Assembly (NCBI GenBank): GCA_038373885.1 | Contig: JAWZYV010013274.1 | Coordinates: forward strand, 1,550,001-1,614,000 | Length of the DNA stretch: 64,000 nucleotides | Reading direction: 5' to 3' | DNA from: Cheiracanthium punctorium | Taxonomy: Eukaryota; Arthropoda; Arachnida; Araneae; Cheiracanthiidae | In this document: positions 46,289-58,216 of the stretch, in pieces | How the letters are laid out: every line of letters starts with the position of its first letter | Numbering within the stretch: position 1 is the first letter of the stretch | Program-made: the position numbers and the translations under genes | Notes under the pieces: model-generated | Databases searched by the model: none | What the model saw: the letters and a program-made list of their open reading frames with translations, nothing else | Told to the model about the DNA's origin: nothing

Positions 46289-48217
46289 TTATTTCACGTA
46301 ATGTACCATAACAATTAATGTTAATTAATCTGAAGTTAAATCGAATGCGAAATTTATTATGAATTTTTACTAGTGTAACAGCATGGAGGTTACCTCATTC
46401 TAACAATTAAAAGGAAGAACAAATCGTCTCTAACATAATCAGATGGCTATTTTAAACAAAGTTCGTTATAAAAAAAAATATATATATATATCAAATTTCC
46501 TAAAAGTTGTTTACAAGAGTATTTGGATACTGCGGCGTGTATTTACTATGCAACTCCTGCGTGAATTTATTATGTTAAGTTGGCTGTTTAGAAAAAAAAA
46601 ATACAATGTACGTCTGTTTTATACAAGTTCTAATGAAAGTTACTAAAGGCAATCTAAAAAAGTTCATAATATATCTTAACCAAGCTGGCCTACTTGCTTT
46701 TACGATAAACCTATAAGAATTGGTCCTTTTACGGAAGGAAAAAAAAAAAATCTTAATGCTGCATATATATTCTATAAGATTAAACGATTAAAAAACTTCT
46801 TGAAAGTTTCACGGTTTGTATAGATTTATCATTGACAAGAGTGCAAACCTAAACTTTATCCAGAAAAGGGTAGGTGTCAATTTTTTCTACCCCGAGAAGG
46901 GATCGAAAGGTTTAAAATGTGCATTCGTTACTGTTTATTTGCGAATTTCGCTTTTGATCACTTCTTTATTCTTACGATATCTTGTACGATCATACAAATT
47001 TAAAAAAGGATAATTATTTTCTAAAAAAATGAATTCTAGATACTTCTCGCCACCTATAACATTTTTAATTGAATTAAAACTATCGATAAATAAAATTCAA
47101 TCTTGATAGCAAGTCCGGTCTCGAACGGCCTGCAGAAATTCCCCCTCTAGTCCTTTCCATTTTTCTGACCACGTAGATTTTTCTTCTAGTTAACTGATTT
47201 TATTAGTCGATTTATTCTGGTTAAACTCATATAAATTTCTTTGCGGTTCGTATCAGATGAAACCTGAACACTCACACCTGTTGCTAAAAGTAGCCTCCAC
47301 AATTGCACGCTTTGTTACCGATATCTCGTCTCATTCCTTATCCTCATCTAGTTCTATCAATGAAAACACACGTAAAACAAACTTAACTTATCAGCTATTT
47401 AAAACATTTCCGGCTATAGGCACTATCTCTGTTCCCATGCCTTGCCGCGCTAACCACATCTACAAAGAATACATTGTTGAGAAAATTTAAATACTACGCC
47501 AGGCAAAGAGACTATCTTCCAAACATTACACGCTTCGAAAGCTTTGCTCGGTCAAGCATTGCAGCCCCTCATTTGTTTTAAAATAGTTACCTGTGTCTGA
47601 GAAAGTTTTATTTTTTTCTTGGCATAGCTGGCAACATTATTGTTTCGCGTCTTCTTATGATAGCCGTGAAAATTGACTTCTGTTTCGAAAAATAATGTAC
47701 TGTTTTAACTTCCAACAAAGTTAAGTGTTTGTTGGTTTATATTTGTTTCGCTGAGTTTGCTCTGACTGTTGTGAATTATACATATATTGCCTAAAACTTT
47801 ATGTATGTGCTTTAGGAGATGAAGGCCTTAGACCAGTACTACAATTCCTTTGTGTGCTAATAAATCTATAATTATAGCTGTAACAGGATTAGGCTTTTAA
47901 GAGGATATCAGCAGATGGAACAGGAATCTGCGGAGTCCCATATGAGAAAATCTATTTCGTTCATATTCAAAATTACTACGGTATTGTCTAGGCTTTCTCT
48001 CCCCAATCTAGCATCTTATACGATATATTAATTGCTGTATCAGAAATTCCGATATTTTTCCTGCCACTTTCAATTTGTGAAATTAAAATTTGTAAAATCC
48101 GTTTTGCTAAAAGTGATTTAATATTTAAAAATATTGCGGGGAAAATGTAGAATTTGCTGTTTCTGAAATTTTTATATCATGGCAGTAGCTTGATGAAGGA
48201 GAAAAACAAACAAAATA
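46289..48217. other. AT-rich intronic DNA, no exon or element supported
   Basis: Frames of 60-77 codons without domains occur. The stretch around 47.1-47.7 kb is less AT-rich and free of recognisable repeats, but I cannot assign it a role. Confidence 0.4.
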
Positions 48218-48225
48218 TTAATAAC

Positions 48226-49286
48226 CAGGCCCAGCGAAAGGGGGGGGGGTTACAGCCGGGGCACGTCGAACTAGAGGGGGCCCGTGAATTTTTCAAAATG
48301 CACAACAAATTTCCTTTCTACATCTTTACTTTTAAAAAATTACTTTAAGAAATCGCAGCCGAACGCAGTGCCGGTCCTAGCTATTTTTCTAAGTGGTGCA
48401 AAATACAAAAATGCGCCCCTTCCCTCAGCTAGAAAAATCAATTAAAGCCTCTGGATTTATTGAACATACTAACAGAATATAAACTGAACGATCTATTTCC
48501 AAATGTTTGCATTGCCTTTAGGGTATTTTTTAACCATTCCAGCAACGGTAGCTTCTGCTGAACGATCATTCAGCAAATTGAAACTCATAAAAAATTTAAG
48601 ATCAACCATGTCTCAGGAACGACTTGTAGACTTAAACTTGACAAGACTAAGCATCGAATCTGACATTGCCACAACTATTAATTTTGGATGATATTATACG
48701 AAATTTTGCAAGTAAAAAGGCACGAAAAGCCATTATTAAAGTTAAATAATAAATATGCTAATTCTTCTATTTATGTATATTTTTAACCTTCAAGCATGAA
48801 TAAAAAAAATCGCTAAATATGAAGATTTCCTTACTCATTCTTTTCTTTTAGCATTCTATATAAAAATCACTAAAAGAAAAAAAAATAATTTTCGAAACTG
48901 TGTGTTTAACTATAGCAAAATATGAACTGATGCATTTACAGATAAATAACACACTGTTGGTGATGGTGATTTGCAACACATGTTAGACAGCGAGGGTGGT
49001 AAGGCAAAGGAAGATTTTGGAATCTGGTTATAAAAATACCGTAATGATACTTCATTTTTAAAATATTTTTTGTAATACATTATAATTTTAATAGTATTTA
49101 CAATCTGTAATAATTTAGGTAAGAATGAAAATGACACCACAATATTAACTTTTTTATTTTTAATAACTACTTTTAAAGTAAAATTGGGCAGAATTTAAAA
49201 TATATTTCTTGAGGCAAAAACAAGTTGGGGAGGGGGGCCCGGGAACATTTTTGCCCCACCTCATAAAATTTCTATCGGAGGCCCTG
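48226..49286 (+). mobile_element. hAT element, internally deleted, 1061 bp
   Basis: The left end CAGGCCCAGCGAAAGG and the right end CGGAGGCCCTG are flanked by the perfect 8-bp duplication TTAATAAC (48218-48225 and 49287-49294). GGGGGCCCG blocks lie near both ends. It carries the end of a hAT transposase (48503-48691). A second terminus-like sequence, CAGTGCCGGTCCTAGC, sits inside near 48369 and matches the 5537 family. Confidence 0.85.
48503..48691 (+). pseudogene. hAT transposase C-terminal dimerisation domain fragment
   Basis: The frame reads LTIPATVASAERSFSKLKL followed by IKNLRSTMSQERLVDLNLTR and LSIESDIA. This is the signature of the hAT C-terminal dimerisation region found in the arthropod and vertebrate proteins often labelled zinc finger MYM-type 1-like, including the ASAERSFS motif. 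It ends at a natural-looking stop (TGA 48689-48691). Everything upstream (BED/TTF zinc finger, DDE core) is missing, so it is not an active transposase. Confidence 0.85.
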
Positions 49287-49294
49287 TTAATAAC

Positions 49295-52208
49295 TGTGAA
49301 CTGCTACGAGTGAAAAACTTTACACGGGAATTCGCAGCTTCTTGTCGGCAGGCAGATATCGCCTTAAGAGCAATGATTGAAAATATTTATTTTACAGTGC
49401 TCGCTCCCGTTATTACCACAGAACACAAGGACGAATTGAAGGGGGTTGGGTACTTCCCGAGATAAAAGAAATTAATGTAAAAGATCCTATTTTATTTAAT
49501 AATGGATGTAAATGTGAATCTTTTAACTAGCCACCCCCTCCTACAAAATTGTATTAATCCGTCACTTGGAGAACATTCAAAGAACTCTGAAGCATTTTCC
49601 CTTCAATGCCTATATCGTTGCTTGTAAGTAACGATGGGCATAGAGTGGAATTTTTTAATCTTTCACGTCTTTTGTAACGACGGAAGCCAACAGGTTAGCC
49701 ATTCTTCTTAGCGCAGCACTATAAAATAGTCCCGAAAAGTGTTCTATAAATCGATGTGTTCGACTGGGTTTTTAATCTTCGTTTTTTATCTCAATTTCAA
49801 GCTGAAGAGCTCCAGTGATACGATTTTTCCTATAAGTCTTAGTTTCCGTTCGATAAAAAGCGCGGCTTCCTTTTAAAGTTTGGTGGAAAGGTGTGTTTGT
49901 TTATTTACCGCGGAAGCTGCATTATGTATCGATGTTTTGATAACGAACCCTGTTGTTGATAAAATTGGCTGCCGTTATCGCATTTCTCTTTTTCGGTATC
50001 GTTTAGTTGTATTTCTGCTGAGCTTAATTCAAAATTCAAATAGTGTCATGCTTATCTCTAACGTACTAATCTGATTAATTTTTTTTGCGTGGAAATTTGT
50101 TGAAAAGGTACAGTGCGGCATGACGGAGAGATGGCTATTTGCATAGATATTCTATGGTTATTTGATGGAGGGGGGGGGGGGGGAGAAACGTTCAAGTGTT
50201 TATGATTTCCAATTTTCTTTGCTTGCCGAAACTGACGTAAACAGGCATGATGATGCAAAATTTGTAAATGGTTATTGATATGCACACGGAATATGATTGA
50301 TAACTTTTGAAAGTGATGGTAATAGGATAAAAAGAAAAACTCGGCTGTTCGATTCTTGTCAGGGGGAGATCCCCCTGAACCCCCCCCCCTCCCCCCCTAA
50401 TTTTTTAGTTTCATTATTGCCATACTAAAACGATATTAATCGACAATGTCATTTTATCTCTCATCTTTCGTGTATTTCGCCTGGTAAACCAATCTTGAAA
50501 TTTTTATGAGTGTAACCTATTTTTAGAAAAATACATGTCATGCATATCCTACAGCTTGCGAAATATTGTAACAAGATTAAAGCTGTTTTGAACTAATAGT
50601 ATTTAAATATATGTAAAAATTACACGTGAAGCATACTCTACAGCTTACGAAATATTGTAACAATAGATTAAAGCTGTGACAAATACATGCAAAATTATGT
50701 CGCTTACTTTTATGTCGCATTTTTGGGACACATTTTTCAATAAGGTGTGTTGAGAGATAAAATGACAGTCATTAAAACTCGCCAAGATTTCAAACACATC
50801 ATGCTGTTATGGTCTATAGTTATCTTTTTCAAACCAAATAAAATTAATGCAAATTATTGAAGTCTACTAAAAAAGAAATCTTCGTTGAAAATAGTGTACA
50901 TAACGATTAAAGACATTTTAAAAGGATCAACAAAACTCATAGACGAGGCTTAAAGGCCAATGATCAGTAATCGATCTAGGACATTTTGAAAAGAGTAAAA
51001 ATACTCAGACTTTTTAAGAAGTATTTTCCTTTACAAAGGAGTAATTAAAACATCGGATAATTATGACAAGTTTAAAATGCATAATTAAATTGTGTTTAAC
51101 ACATAAAAATCAAAATAATACAGTAAAGATTCTAATTTAAAATTAGCAAATATAAAAAATTTTTATGAAAACATTGAATACCTTTTAACACACAAAAAAA
51201 GATATTTTTAAAAATTATATTGACTTTAAATGTTAACAAATAATTTTTAATCAGCTGATTAAAATAGCTGATATCTTGTTTCAAAAAATATTTCAGTTCA
51301 AAAGTACGCCCCCTGACATTGTAAAATGCTCTTTCCAGTTCAGTTAGTTGTTTAAAAATCAAACAAACAAAAAATACTTGCAATGCCCCCTTTTTTTTTT
51401 TTCTGTGGTTAAAAATAAACGGTTTTCGAATGTGGTTTTTAATCCATGCAAAGTATTTTTTCTAAGTTTATAACTTTCGTATCTTGGGAAATTCCCGAGA
51501 TAGGTGCAAGCTGCATTAAAACGACAGGATCTACGATTTGAGCTGCACGTTTCTGGAATACAATCGGCGAAACCGTATTAACTTTTAGTTGTGTGTAAGT
51601 GCTGTGACGGTGTTTTTGAAATGTTAATAATAAGTTACCCCTACACGTTGGTGATGAGTCAAGTGTCCTCGAAAAAAGATGCGTTTCGTACCAGAACCTT
51701 AACCAAAGGCATTTGAGTTCCAAGATGGTGGATAATATCATTACCTCGTCATTACTCGGAACTACTTTTATTTTTACTTGGAATTTTAATCTCTCCCCCC
51801 CCTCTAACTTATGGAAAATAACACCTTCTCCGTACTATAACAGATATAATCCTTGAAAATTTCCGATTAATTAGCATTAGCTCAGTCTTGCTGAAATTTT
51901 TGTTTTACTCGCGATTTTATTTTATGACCCTCCCTTCCCCCAAGAAATATTTTCTTGGCTACACCCCTGGTGGTTACTGCTCGGTTTCAGACATGAATGT
52001 TGGAGCATAAGCAGTTCGTAGTGAACGGTTTCATTAAAGGGGTTTAACTTCGTAGGATGCAGAATTCCATTATAGACAATCGATTTTCTCATAAATACCA
52101 ACTTTAATATTGCTTTACTCGTATCGTTTAGTACCCATTTGTCGGTCCACGTGTTGGAGAAAGTAAAAAAAGTTAATCGCATCCTTCCAATAATTGTGCA
52201 GCGTAGAC
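49295..52208. other. AT-rich intronic DNA with minor repeats
   Basis: A two-unit direct repeat lies at 50531-50677. There is a poly-G tract near 50170-50182 and a lone hAT-like right end (TTGGCTACACCCCTG) at about 51955-51969. No exon or domain is recognisable. Confidence 0.45.
50531..50677. repeat. Direct repeat, two units about 91 bp apart
   Basis: Both units contain TACAGCTTRCGAAATATTGT and AACAA(TA)GATTAAAGCTGT; the second unit starts near 50621. Units differ at several positions. Confidence 0.7.
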
Positions 52209-52212
52209 TTAA

Positions 52213-52720
52213 ACCTTTAACGCTCAGTGTTCCCGCTCTGGGAACACCAAACTCTGAAGTTTTGACTCTTACCAGTCACGAAGAATAATTTGATTTCTAT
52301 AAAAATAGTTGCGGGTGATATAGCTCCACGAGAATCCTTTACTTTTTAGCACGTCCTTTCCCGTAAAAAAATGGTCACGATTATTTTTAACAGCACTGAC
52401 ATCTTCTGAAAAATGGAAGAATGCGAGAACGGCTGGATAGATTGCCCAATGCTGAAAAAAGGTCAGCCGTTGCCATCGCTCGACTTAACTACCAGCAAGA
52501 TGGCGGACGATCGAAACGTTCATCGCGTGCCACAGATCGAGAGACCCTTTTTTGACGACAGCTGGCTGTGCGGCACAGCCAGCTGTCGTCAAAAAAGGGT
52601 CTCTCGATCTGTGGCACGCGATGAACGTTTCGATCGTCCGCCATCTAGCTGGTAGTTAAGTCGAGCGATGGCAACGGCTGCCCTTTTTTCAGCATTGGGG
52701 AAGGGTTGCGCCTCAAAGGG
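52213..52720 (-). mobile_element. piggyBac-like MITE with doubled palindromic core, 508 bp (copy 3)
   Basis: TTAA lies at 52209-52212 and 52721-52724. It runs in the opposite direction to copies 2 and 4: the left end is ACCTTTAACGCTCAGTG and the right end, read inward, CCCTTTGAGGCGCAACCC. It is about 98 bp longer than the 410-bp copies because its core is present twice as an inverted repeat. An apparent 80-codon frame runs only through the palindrome. Confidence 0.85.
52445..52699. repeat. 255-bp near-perfect palindrome inside copy 3
   Basis: Arms of about 126 bp meet around CGG at 52571-52573 (GCTGGCTGTG|CGG|CACAGCCAGC). The outer parts of the arms are the short inverted repeats CCCAATGCTGAAAAAAGG and its complement, which bracket the core in all copies. 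Few mismatches are visible, which implies a recent origin or gene conversion between the arms. Confidence 0.9.
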
Positions 52721-52724
52721 TTAA

Positions 52725-54713
52725 TCCGCACCCGTTGACAAGGCTTACGTACGTACCTTGTTAGCAACTCGGGTTACTAACGTGATTGCACGAAATGTGC
52801 CACAGGTAAGCCACGTGTCACCTCTGCGCCACGCAACTCCAGGTGCAGTTTCTTTTTTGGGGGGCCCCCCCTTGTGCTGTTGTTGAACCAGGTGCGAATG
52901 CAGCCAGCGATTGCGATTTTTTTTTCTGAAAAGAAAACATCCCTGTTTAATAGCAATCCGTCTCGGTTGCTTCAGGTCATGCGCGAATGTCTGTCTCTGC
53001 ACGCAAGCTCTCTGGCGATTTCTTTTTAATGGACCTGTTGTTTCAATTAATGCGCAGAGAACGGATAATTGTCGTACGTCAATGGCAGGTTTTCAGGCGT
53101 CCCACATGTGTGCCAGAGAGTTATAATCAGGACGTCGAAATCCTCTCCGATGACGGCCCTCGTATTGATTGCTAATGATTTGATTGGTCACAGTCGGCTG
53201 GACTTCTGTATACTGAGTATAGGGGGATTGTCTTGTTCTGGGGCGATATTGCTAAAGCCCTGGTTTCCTGGAGGCGGCCGGCGTCCAGCGACCAGAGTGA
53301 TTAATGACCTCAGCGGTGCCTCTCGCGTCCAAAGAACGCGTTTGTTAAAAGTGGTTTGCTACTCGCGAAAGCGGCGGGAGGGGACGCTCGGCGATCGCCG
53401 CTTCCGTCCAGATGTGGTGGACGCTCGGCGAACGCCGCTGCCCGTGGAGAATTCGTGGACGCACAAAAGAAATACACACCATCCAATGTACCTTGGATTT
53501 TAACGAATTCACATTAAATGAGTATTAATAAGTAGTTATTTATTGTGAATGGAGAATATAAGTACTAATTAATGCTTGATTAAACAGAACTTAGCAGTCG
53601 CATATTTTCATAAATCACATTTTTTTTTTTTTCATAATTATATACTCAACGATACAAAAGAATAAAAAAATATATTTACATGTTACAAATGTATATACTG
53701 TTTGCTATTACACACATGCATTGAATGAGATATGAAAAATATCAAAATACATTTTGTACGTTCTTTTTTCTAAACAAATAAGGTTTAATTCATCATTAAG
53801 TATTAATTTTGTATTTAAAGGGACTTTGTACCTGAAATATACTAAAAAACGAATTTTCGATTGTGTCTAGAAATCCCCTGTGATTCTTTATTGTGTTTAG
53901 GTAAACAAATTTTTTAAAAACATCCTATTTTACTTTTTGTTTCTTGATTCAATCCAGTGCCGCAACCTGGGTTTACGAGTTCCAGGGGCGAGAGTGAATC
54001 TAGGGGCCCTTTTCATGTTATATTTGGTAAAAACGAAAATAAATTAGCACGTTTCATACATTTGTATGTACTCAAAGTCAGAATTAAACGCTTTTAGATA
54101 ATAACAGATATAACATGTAAGTATGTAGTCAATACAAAAAAGAAAAAAAAAATCAAAAGAAATCGTCGTCTTTTAGATGCCTTTGAACTAAAATATTAAA
54201 AGTTCCTTCATCCTCTCTTTTTTTAAATATTTCATGGGTATCTTTTCTTACAAAAGCCGATGAAATGATTTCTTCTTCTTCTTGCTCTTCATCTAATACA
54301 AGAGCGATAATTTCATATTCAACACTTTCAGCCATTTTCAGTGTGCGAAGCGTTTTCAGAACGAAGAATGCCTGCCCAACAACCGTTTTCCAGAAAGTGG
54401 ACGCAGAAAAATGCCGCGCGCTCGCGCGCCTGCAGGAAACCACCCTTTCGCGACAGCTGTGGACAGTTTTTCACAGATGTCACCTCGGGCACTTTTTCGC
54501 GGTTGTCAAAGGCGAGCGCTGGACGCTGCCGCTCCCAGGAAACCCGGGCTTAAGAGTGGCCTTTTGGTTAATTCATTAGATACCTCACAAGGAGTGGCCC
54601 CATAGCGGTTTTTCCTTTCGTGTGTGTATTAGCAGCTTAACACATGAGAGGGCACGGCTGCGTTCGGTTATTTGTAAACTTTGTTGCGTGCTGACAGATG
54701 GATTGTTCTTGAT
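52725..54713. other. GC-rich segment between two inverted piggyBac-like MITEs
   Basis: About 2 kb between MITE copies 3 and 4. It is clearly richer in G+C than its surroundings at 52.8-53.5 kb and 54.35-54.57 kb. It has frames up to 144 codons (53069-53503, no domain seen), a repeated GGACGCTCGGCGA motif near 53374 and 53430, and a Harbinger-like fragment on the minus strand. A hAT-like end (CAGTGCCGCAACCTGGG) starts at 53955 without a partner. Confidence 0.5.
54153..54335 (-). pseudogene. PIF/Harbinger-like transposase N-terminal fragment
   Basis: From ATG at 54335 (minus strand) the frame reads MAESVEYEIIALVLDEEQE, an acidic stretch, then VRKDTHEIFKKREDEGTFNI and LVQRHLKDDDFF before a stop. 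The W/H-x-IF-KKR-xx-GxF-xxL-xxxL-xxD pattern is the N-terminal signature of HARBI1-like nucleases. The usual tryptophan before H is replaced, and the DDE domain is absent. This is a family call by eye. The GC-rich 54336-54600 just upstream could be that element's 5' region. Confidence 0.55.
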
Positions 54714-54717
54714 TTAA

Positions 54718-55127
54718 CCCTTTGAGGCGCAACCCTTTCCCATTGCTGAAAAAAGAGTAGCCGTTGCCATCGCTCGACTTGCCTATCAGCAAAATGGCGG
54801 ACGATCGAAACTTTCATCGCGTGCCACAGATCTAGAGACCCTTTTTTGACGCAGCTGACTGTGCCCCCTTTTTTCAGCATTGGGCAGTCTATCCAGCTGT
54901 TATCGCATTCTTCCATTTTTCAGCAGATGTCAGTTCCAGAGCTGTTAAAAATAATCGTGACAATTTTTTTTACGGGAAATGACGTGCTAAAAAGTAAAGG
55001 ATTCTCGTGGAGCTACTATGTCACCCACAACTATTTTTCTAGAAATCAAATCTATTCTTCTTGACTGGCAACAGTCAAAACGTGAGAGTTTGGTGTTGCC
55101 AGAGCGGGAACTCAGCGCGTTAAAGGT
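54718..55127 (+). mobile_element. piggyBac-like MITE, 410 bp (copy 4)
   Basis: TTAA lies at 54714-54717 and 55128-55131. The ends are CCCTTTGAGGCGCAACCC and, read inward from the right, ACCTTTAACGCGCTGAG. It has the same length as copy 2, but its core (54756-54865) is in the opposite orientation. The outer arms share long blocks with copies 2 and 3, such as GTAAAGGATTCTCGTGGAGC. Confidence 0.85.
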
Positions 55128-56436
55128 TTAAAAAGTAAAGTGGATTATATGATGTTTCTAAATTTTGAAACAGAGTATGAAAATGAAGCACTTGACCCTA
55201 CAAGGATACTTGATGTAAGACATGTGGAACAACCAATTTAATTATTCCTCTACGTCTATAAAATACTAGTATAGACATCTGTCAGTTTTTAAGAGTATTT
55301 AAACGTAGATAGCAACAATATAACTCAGGCTATTGCATGCAGCGTGCAATTAATGTTCATATTATTGCCAATATTGACTTGAAATTTAAGCTGTAATCTT
55401 TTGTATGTCGTTCTGCGTATTTTAGAAAATTAACAAAAATAGTTATCAAAGATTTTTGATCCGGAAAAAATTACTGTATTACGAGTTCGTCATATCGAGA
55501 AAGAATTTGAATGCTAAAATTTCAAAATAAATGCCAAAAAAGTATAGTTAAAGCTAAATGTACCACTTACAGAACTGAAATAAGTAATTTTCTAGTCAAA
55601 TATTTGGTTATTATTTTTAAAATTATTTTTCTCCAGATGATAATCACCAACATTATCAAATATACAGGGTACCCGGGTTTGGAAGGTTTATAAAAAAATA
55701 TTACCAATATAAGCAACACTGGCGTAGCCAGGATTTTGTTTCGGGAGGGGCACAGTTGAGTTTGGTCAACTGAATAATTATTTAATTAATATACTAATAA
55801 TTAATTGCAATTAGAAATATTTAATTATTAATTAATCTTAAATTTAAAAACAAGATTATAATTATTAATTACAATTAAAAATAATGTTCTAATTATTAAT
55901 TATAATTAAAAATAAATTCTAATTATTAATTCTAAAAATTATTTAATTAGCAATTTCACAAAAATATCCTTAAATATATGTTTAAAGATGTTCTGTAAAG
56001 ATTATCTCTGTATATAGATGCTTATGTACCGTTTTAGTCTGGCGAGTATCTCAACCAGATAAGATTTTTTTTATCCAGGCCCATATCTGCTAGTACAATA
56101 ATATTATATTCTACAATAAATATATCCAAAGAAAGATGCTGAAAGGAAAACTAAATGAATGCTTTTTAAATCTCAATAAACGGCCATAGTAAAAAATATT
56201 TCTATGTAAAATTTTCTTGCTCTAAACAGGAAATACATCAGTCTATCCCGGATTTTCAATCAGCTCATATGTAGGTGCATACAACTAATACATACAGGTT
56301 GATTCAAAATTAGAGTGACAAATTTTAAAAGCGTATAATTATTTATGGTAAATTTTAATAGCTTTACCAGCAGTTTTGTTTTAAAAATTAAGCGCTTAGT
56401 TACCAATAGAACTATTTTGATTAGTGGAAGTAAAGC

Positions 56437-57684
56437 ATGGCTCCGAAATTAGATCCTCAAACCCGAAACAAATTTTAAAGCTTTTGAAGGACAACATCGT
56501 AGACATGGTTGAAGGTAGACATGGTTGCTTAAATTCTGTTATAAATAAAGCATTTAAAAATCAGAAAATGCATTTTTCTAATGGATAACTATCTAAACTT
56601 CGAAAAGAAATAAAATTTGGCTGGCAATCAAAAGCTCCAGGGGGAAAGTGTGGACGAAAGGAAGTCCTTGTTGAAAAAGAAGAAAAGATGCTGAAAAGAC
56701 TTATTGTTGTAGAAAATCCTCTGCCTCAAAGAACTTTAGAAAAGAAACTACAGGTATCGCAATCGACAATTTGCCGTCAGATAAAGGAAATTGGCTATAA
56801 AAGTTGAAGAAGCTAGTCTGTCATCAAATATCTGCAAAGACTGTAGAAAAACGAAGAAAAGGTTCTTGGCCTCTGTATTTAATGTTATACGCAAAGGTAA
56901 ATACAAAACATGGATAGCTTCGGATGAAGCATTGTTTCATCTGTCATCCACAACTTGCAAAACGAAGATACAATATATTTCATGCGAATAGCGTCGCAAA
57001 GACGCAGCTGTTTTGCAAATGGCAAGTTGGCCGTCAGGTGTTATGGTATGGATGGTAATGTCTTCTAAGGGCTTAACAAAACCATTTTTTTGTAGAACCA
57101 AACACTAAAATTGATGCTAAATACTGTCAGAATAAAGTTTTGAAGCAAAGAAAGTAAATGTCTTCAATCTCAAGGGAATTTGGTTTTTCACGAAGATTCT
57201 GCACCAAGTCCTACAGCAAAATCAACTATAAAATGGCTGAAAGATAAAAATAAAATATTTTTTTTCCCTCATGAGTAGGGATGGACGCGAGACGACTTTT
57301 TTGCGAGACGAGACAGAGATTTACAGCTTTTTTGCGAGACGAGACACACATTTTTAACATTACGATATAGGGATTTTTGCGAGACGAGACAAGCTTTTAG
57401 GCTATTTTGCGAGACGCTTATTTTTCGTCTCGCGTCCATCCCTACTCCTGAGAAATGGCTACTATCATCCGCTGACTGTGGTCCTTGAGATTATTTTTTA
57501 TCTGGTTAATTAAAAAACAATTAAATAGACGTAAAATAAGAACACTTCAAGGGCTTAAAAAAGCAATCAAAGAAGAAGTTGGGAAAATGACCTCAAAAAT
57601 TTTTGAAAAAGCTCTTTAGGCTTAGCCTAAACGTTTATGTAAAGTGTATTATACTAAAGGAAACCACATTGAAAATTTCGTGTA
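56437..57684 (+). pseudogene. Tc1/mariner-superfamily transposase, inactivated
   Basis: The trace starts at ATG 56437 (MAPKLDPQTRNKF) and runs through several stops and frameshifts. Readable parts are an HTH region (QRTLEKKLQVSQSTICRQIK), the first catalytic Asp in WIASDEALFHL, GVMVWMVMSSKGLTKPFF, and the second Asp in HEDSAPSPTAKSTIKWL. The third Asp follows DCGP and a nonsense codon. The C-terminus is KKAIKEEVGKMTSKIFEKAL followed by YTKGNHIENFV. About 38 codons separate the second and third Asp, near the DD37D class, though decay makes the count unsafe. A MITE interrupts the frame at 57276. Confidence 0.8.
57276..57444. mobile_element. hAT (Ac-like terminus) MITE, 169 bp
   Basis: The ends TAGGGATGGACGCGAGACGA and the complementary TCGTCTCGCGTCCATCCCTA are perfect inverted repeats of about 20 bp. 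The flanks CTCATGAG (57268-57275) and CTCCTGAG (57445-57452) are an 8-bp duplication with one change. The motif TTTTGCGAGACGAGAC is repeated inside in direct orientation. TAGGGATG resembles the Ac-type hAT terminus. Confidence 0.9.
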
Positions 57685-58216
57685 AATAACTAATTCAATA
57701 AAATTTTATGATGCTCTGAAATTGATCACATTATTTTTGAATCAACCTGTATTTTATAATGAAAAACACGCAACACAAACCTATTATTATTTTTTAAATT
57801 AACAGCCACACATCACCGACGCTAATTAAAAGAAACCTTTAGTTATAATGCACAGGCTGTACTAACTCGGTTTCTTATTGCAATTAATAAGTCAAAATGT
57901 ACAATTTTATTCAGTAACACATAATTCCCTCAGAAAATCTTAGGACTAGATATTTTTATTTATCTTCTCATTTTTTCAAGACACTTGTTTTTAATACAAT
58001 ATTCTAAATAAATCAGGCACAATGTTAAATTAAGAAAGATATAGCTTGAAGAAAATCTTCCAAAACTCTGCCCTTCTGTATAAGATTGATGAAAGGATTA
58101 AAATATTATGTGCAATGTAGCGAATGTGTACAATGTAGTATGTGTATCTGAAATTCTTCCAGATTTTATTTGCGCACTCGGCTGGAAGAATTTCAGTTTT
58201 TAAAAAAAATCTATTC

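Larger units (their letters stand above)
56295..57749 (+). mobile_element. Tc1/mariner-superfamily element, 1455 bp with a MITE inside
   Basis: The termini CAGGTTGATTCAAAAT and ATTTTTGAATCAACCTG are inverted, with TA on both sides (56293-56294 and 57750-57751). Removing the MITE and its extra target copy leaves about 1.28 kb, a usual length for this superfamily. A single mutated transposase frame fills it. Confidence 0.85.

Noticed and set aside
51903..51969. hAT-like right end TTGGCTACACCCCTG
   Set aside because: No left end with flank GTGGTTAC could be found; may be a solo remnant.
52413..52655. 80-codon frame
   Set aside because: It runs along the palindromic core of a MITE and is not coding.
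53069..53503. 144-codon frame in GC-rich DNA
   Set aside because: No recognisable domain, overlapping frames on the same stretch and high GC that removes stop codons; no splice or promoter signal supports it.
53955..54060. hAT-like left end CAGTGCCGCAACCTGGG
   Set aside because: No partner end and no second copy of the flanking ATTCAATC were found; recorded only as a lone terminus.
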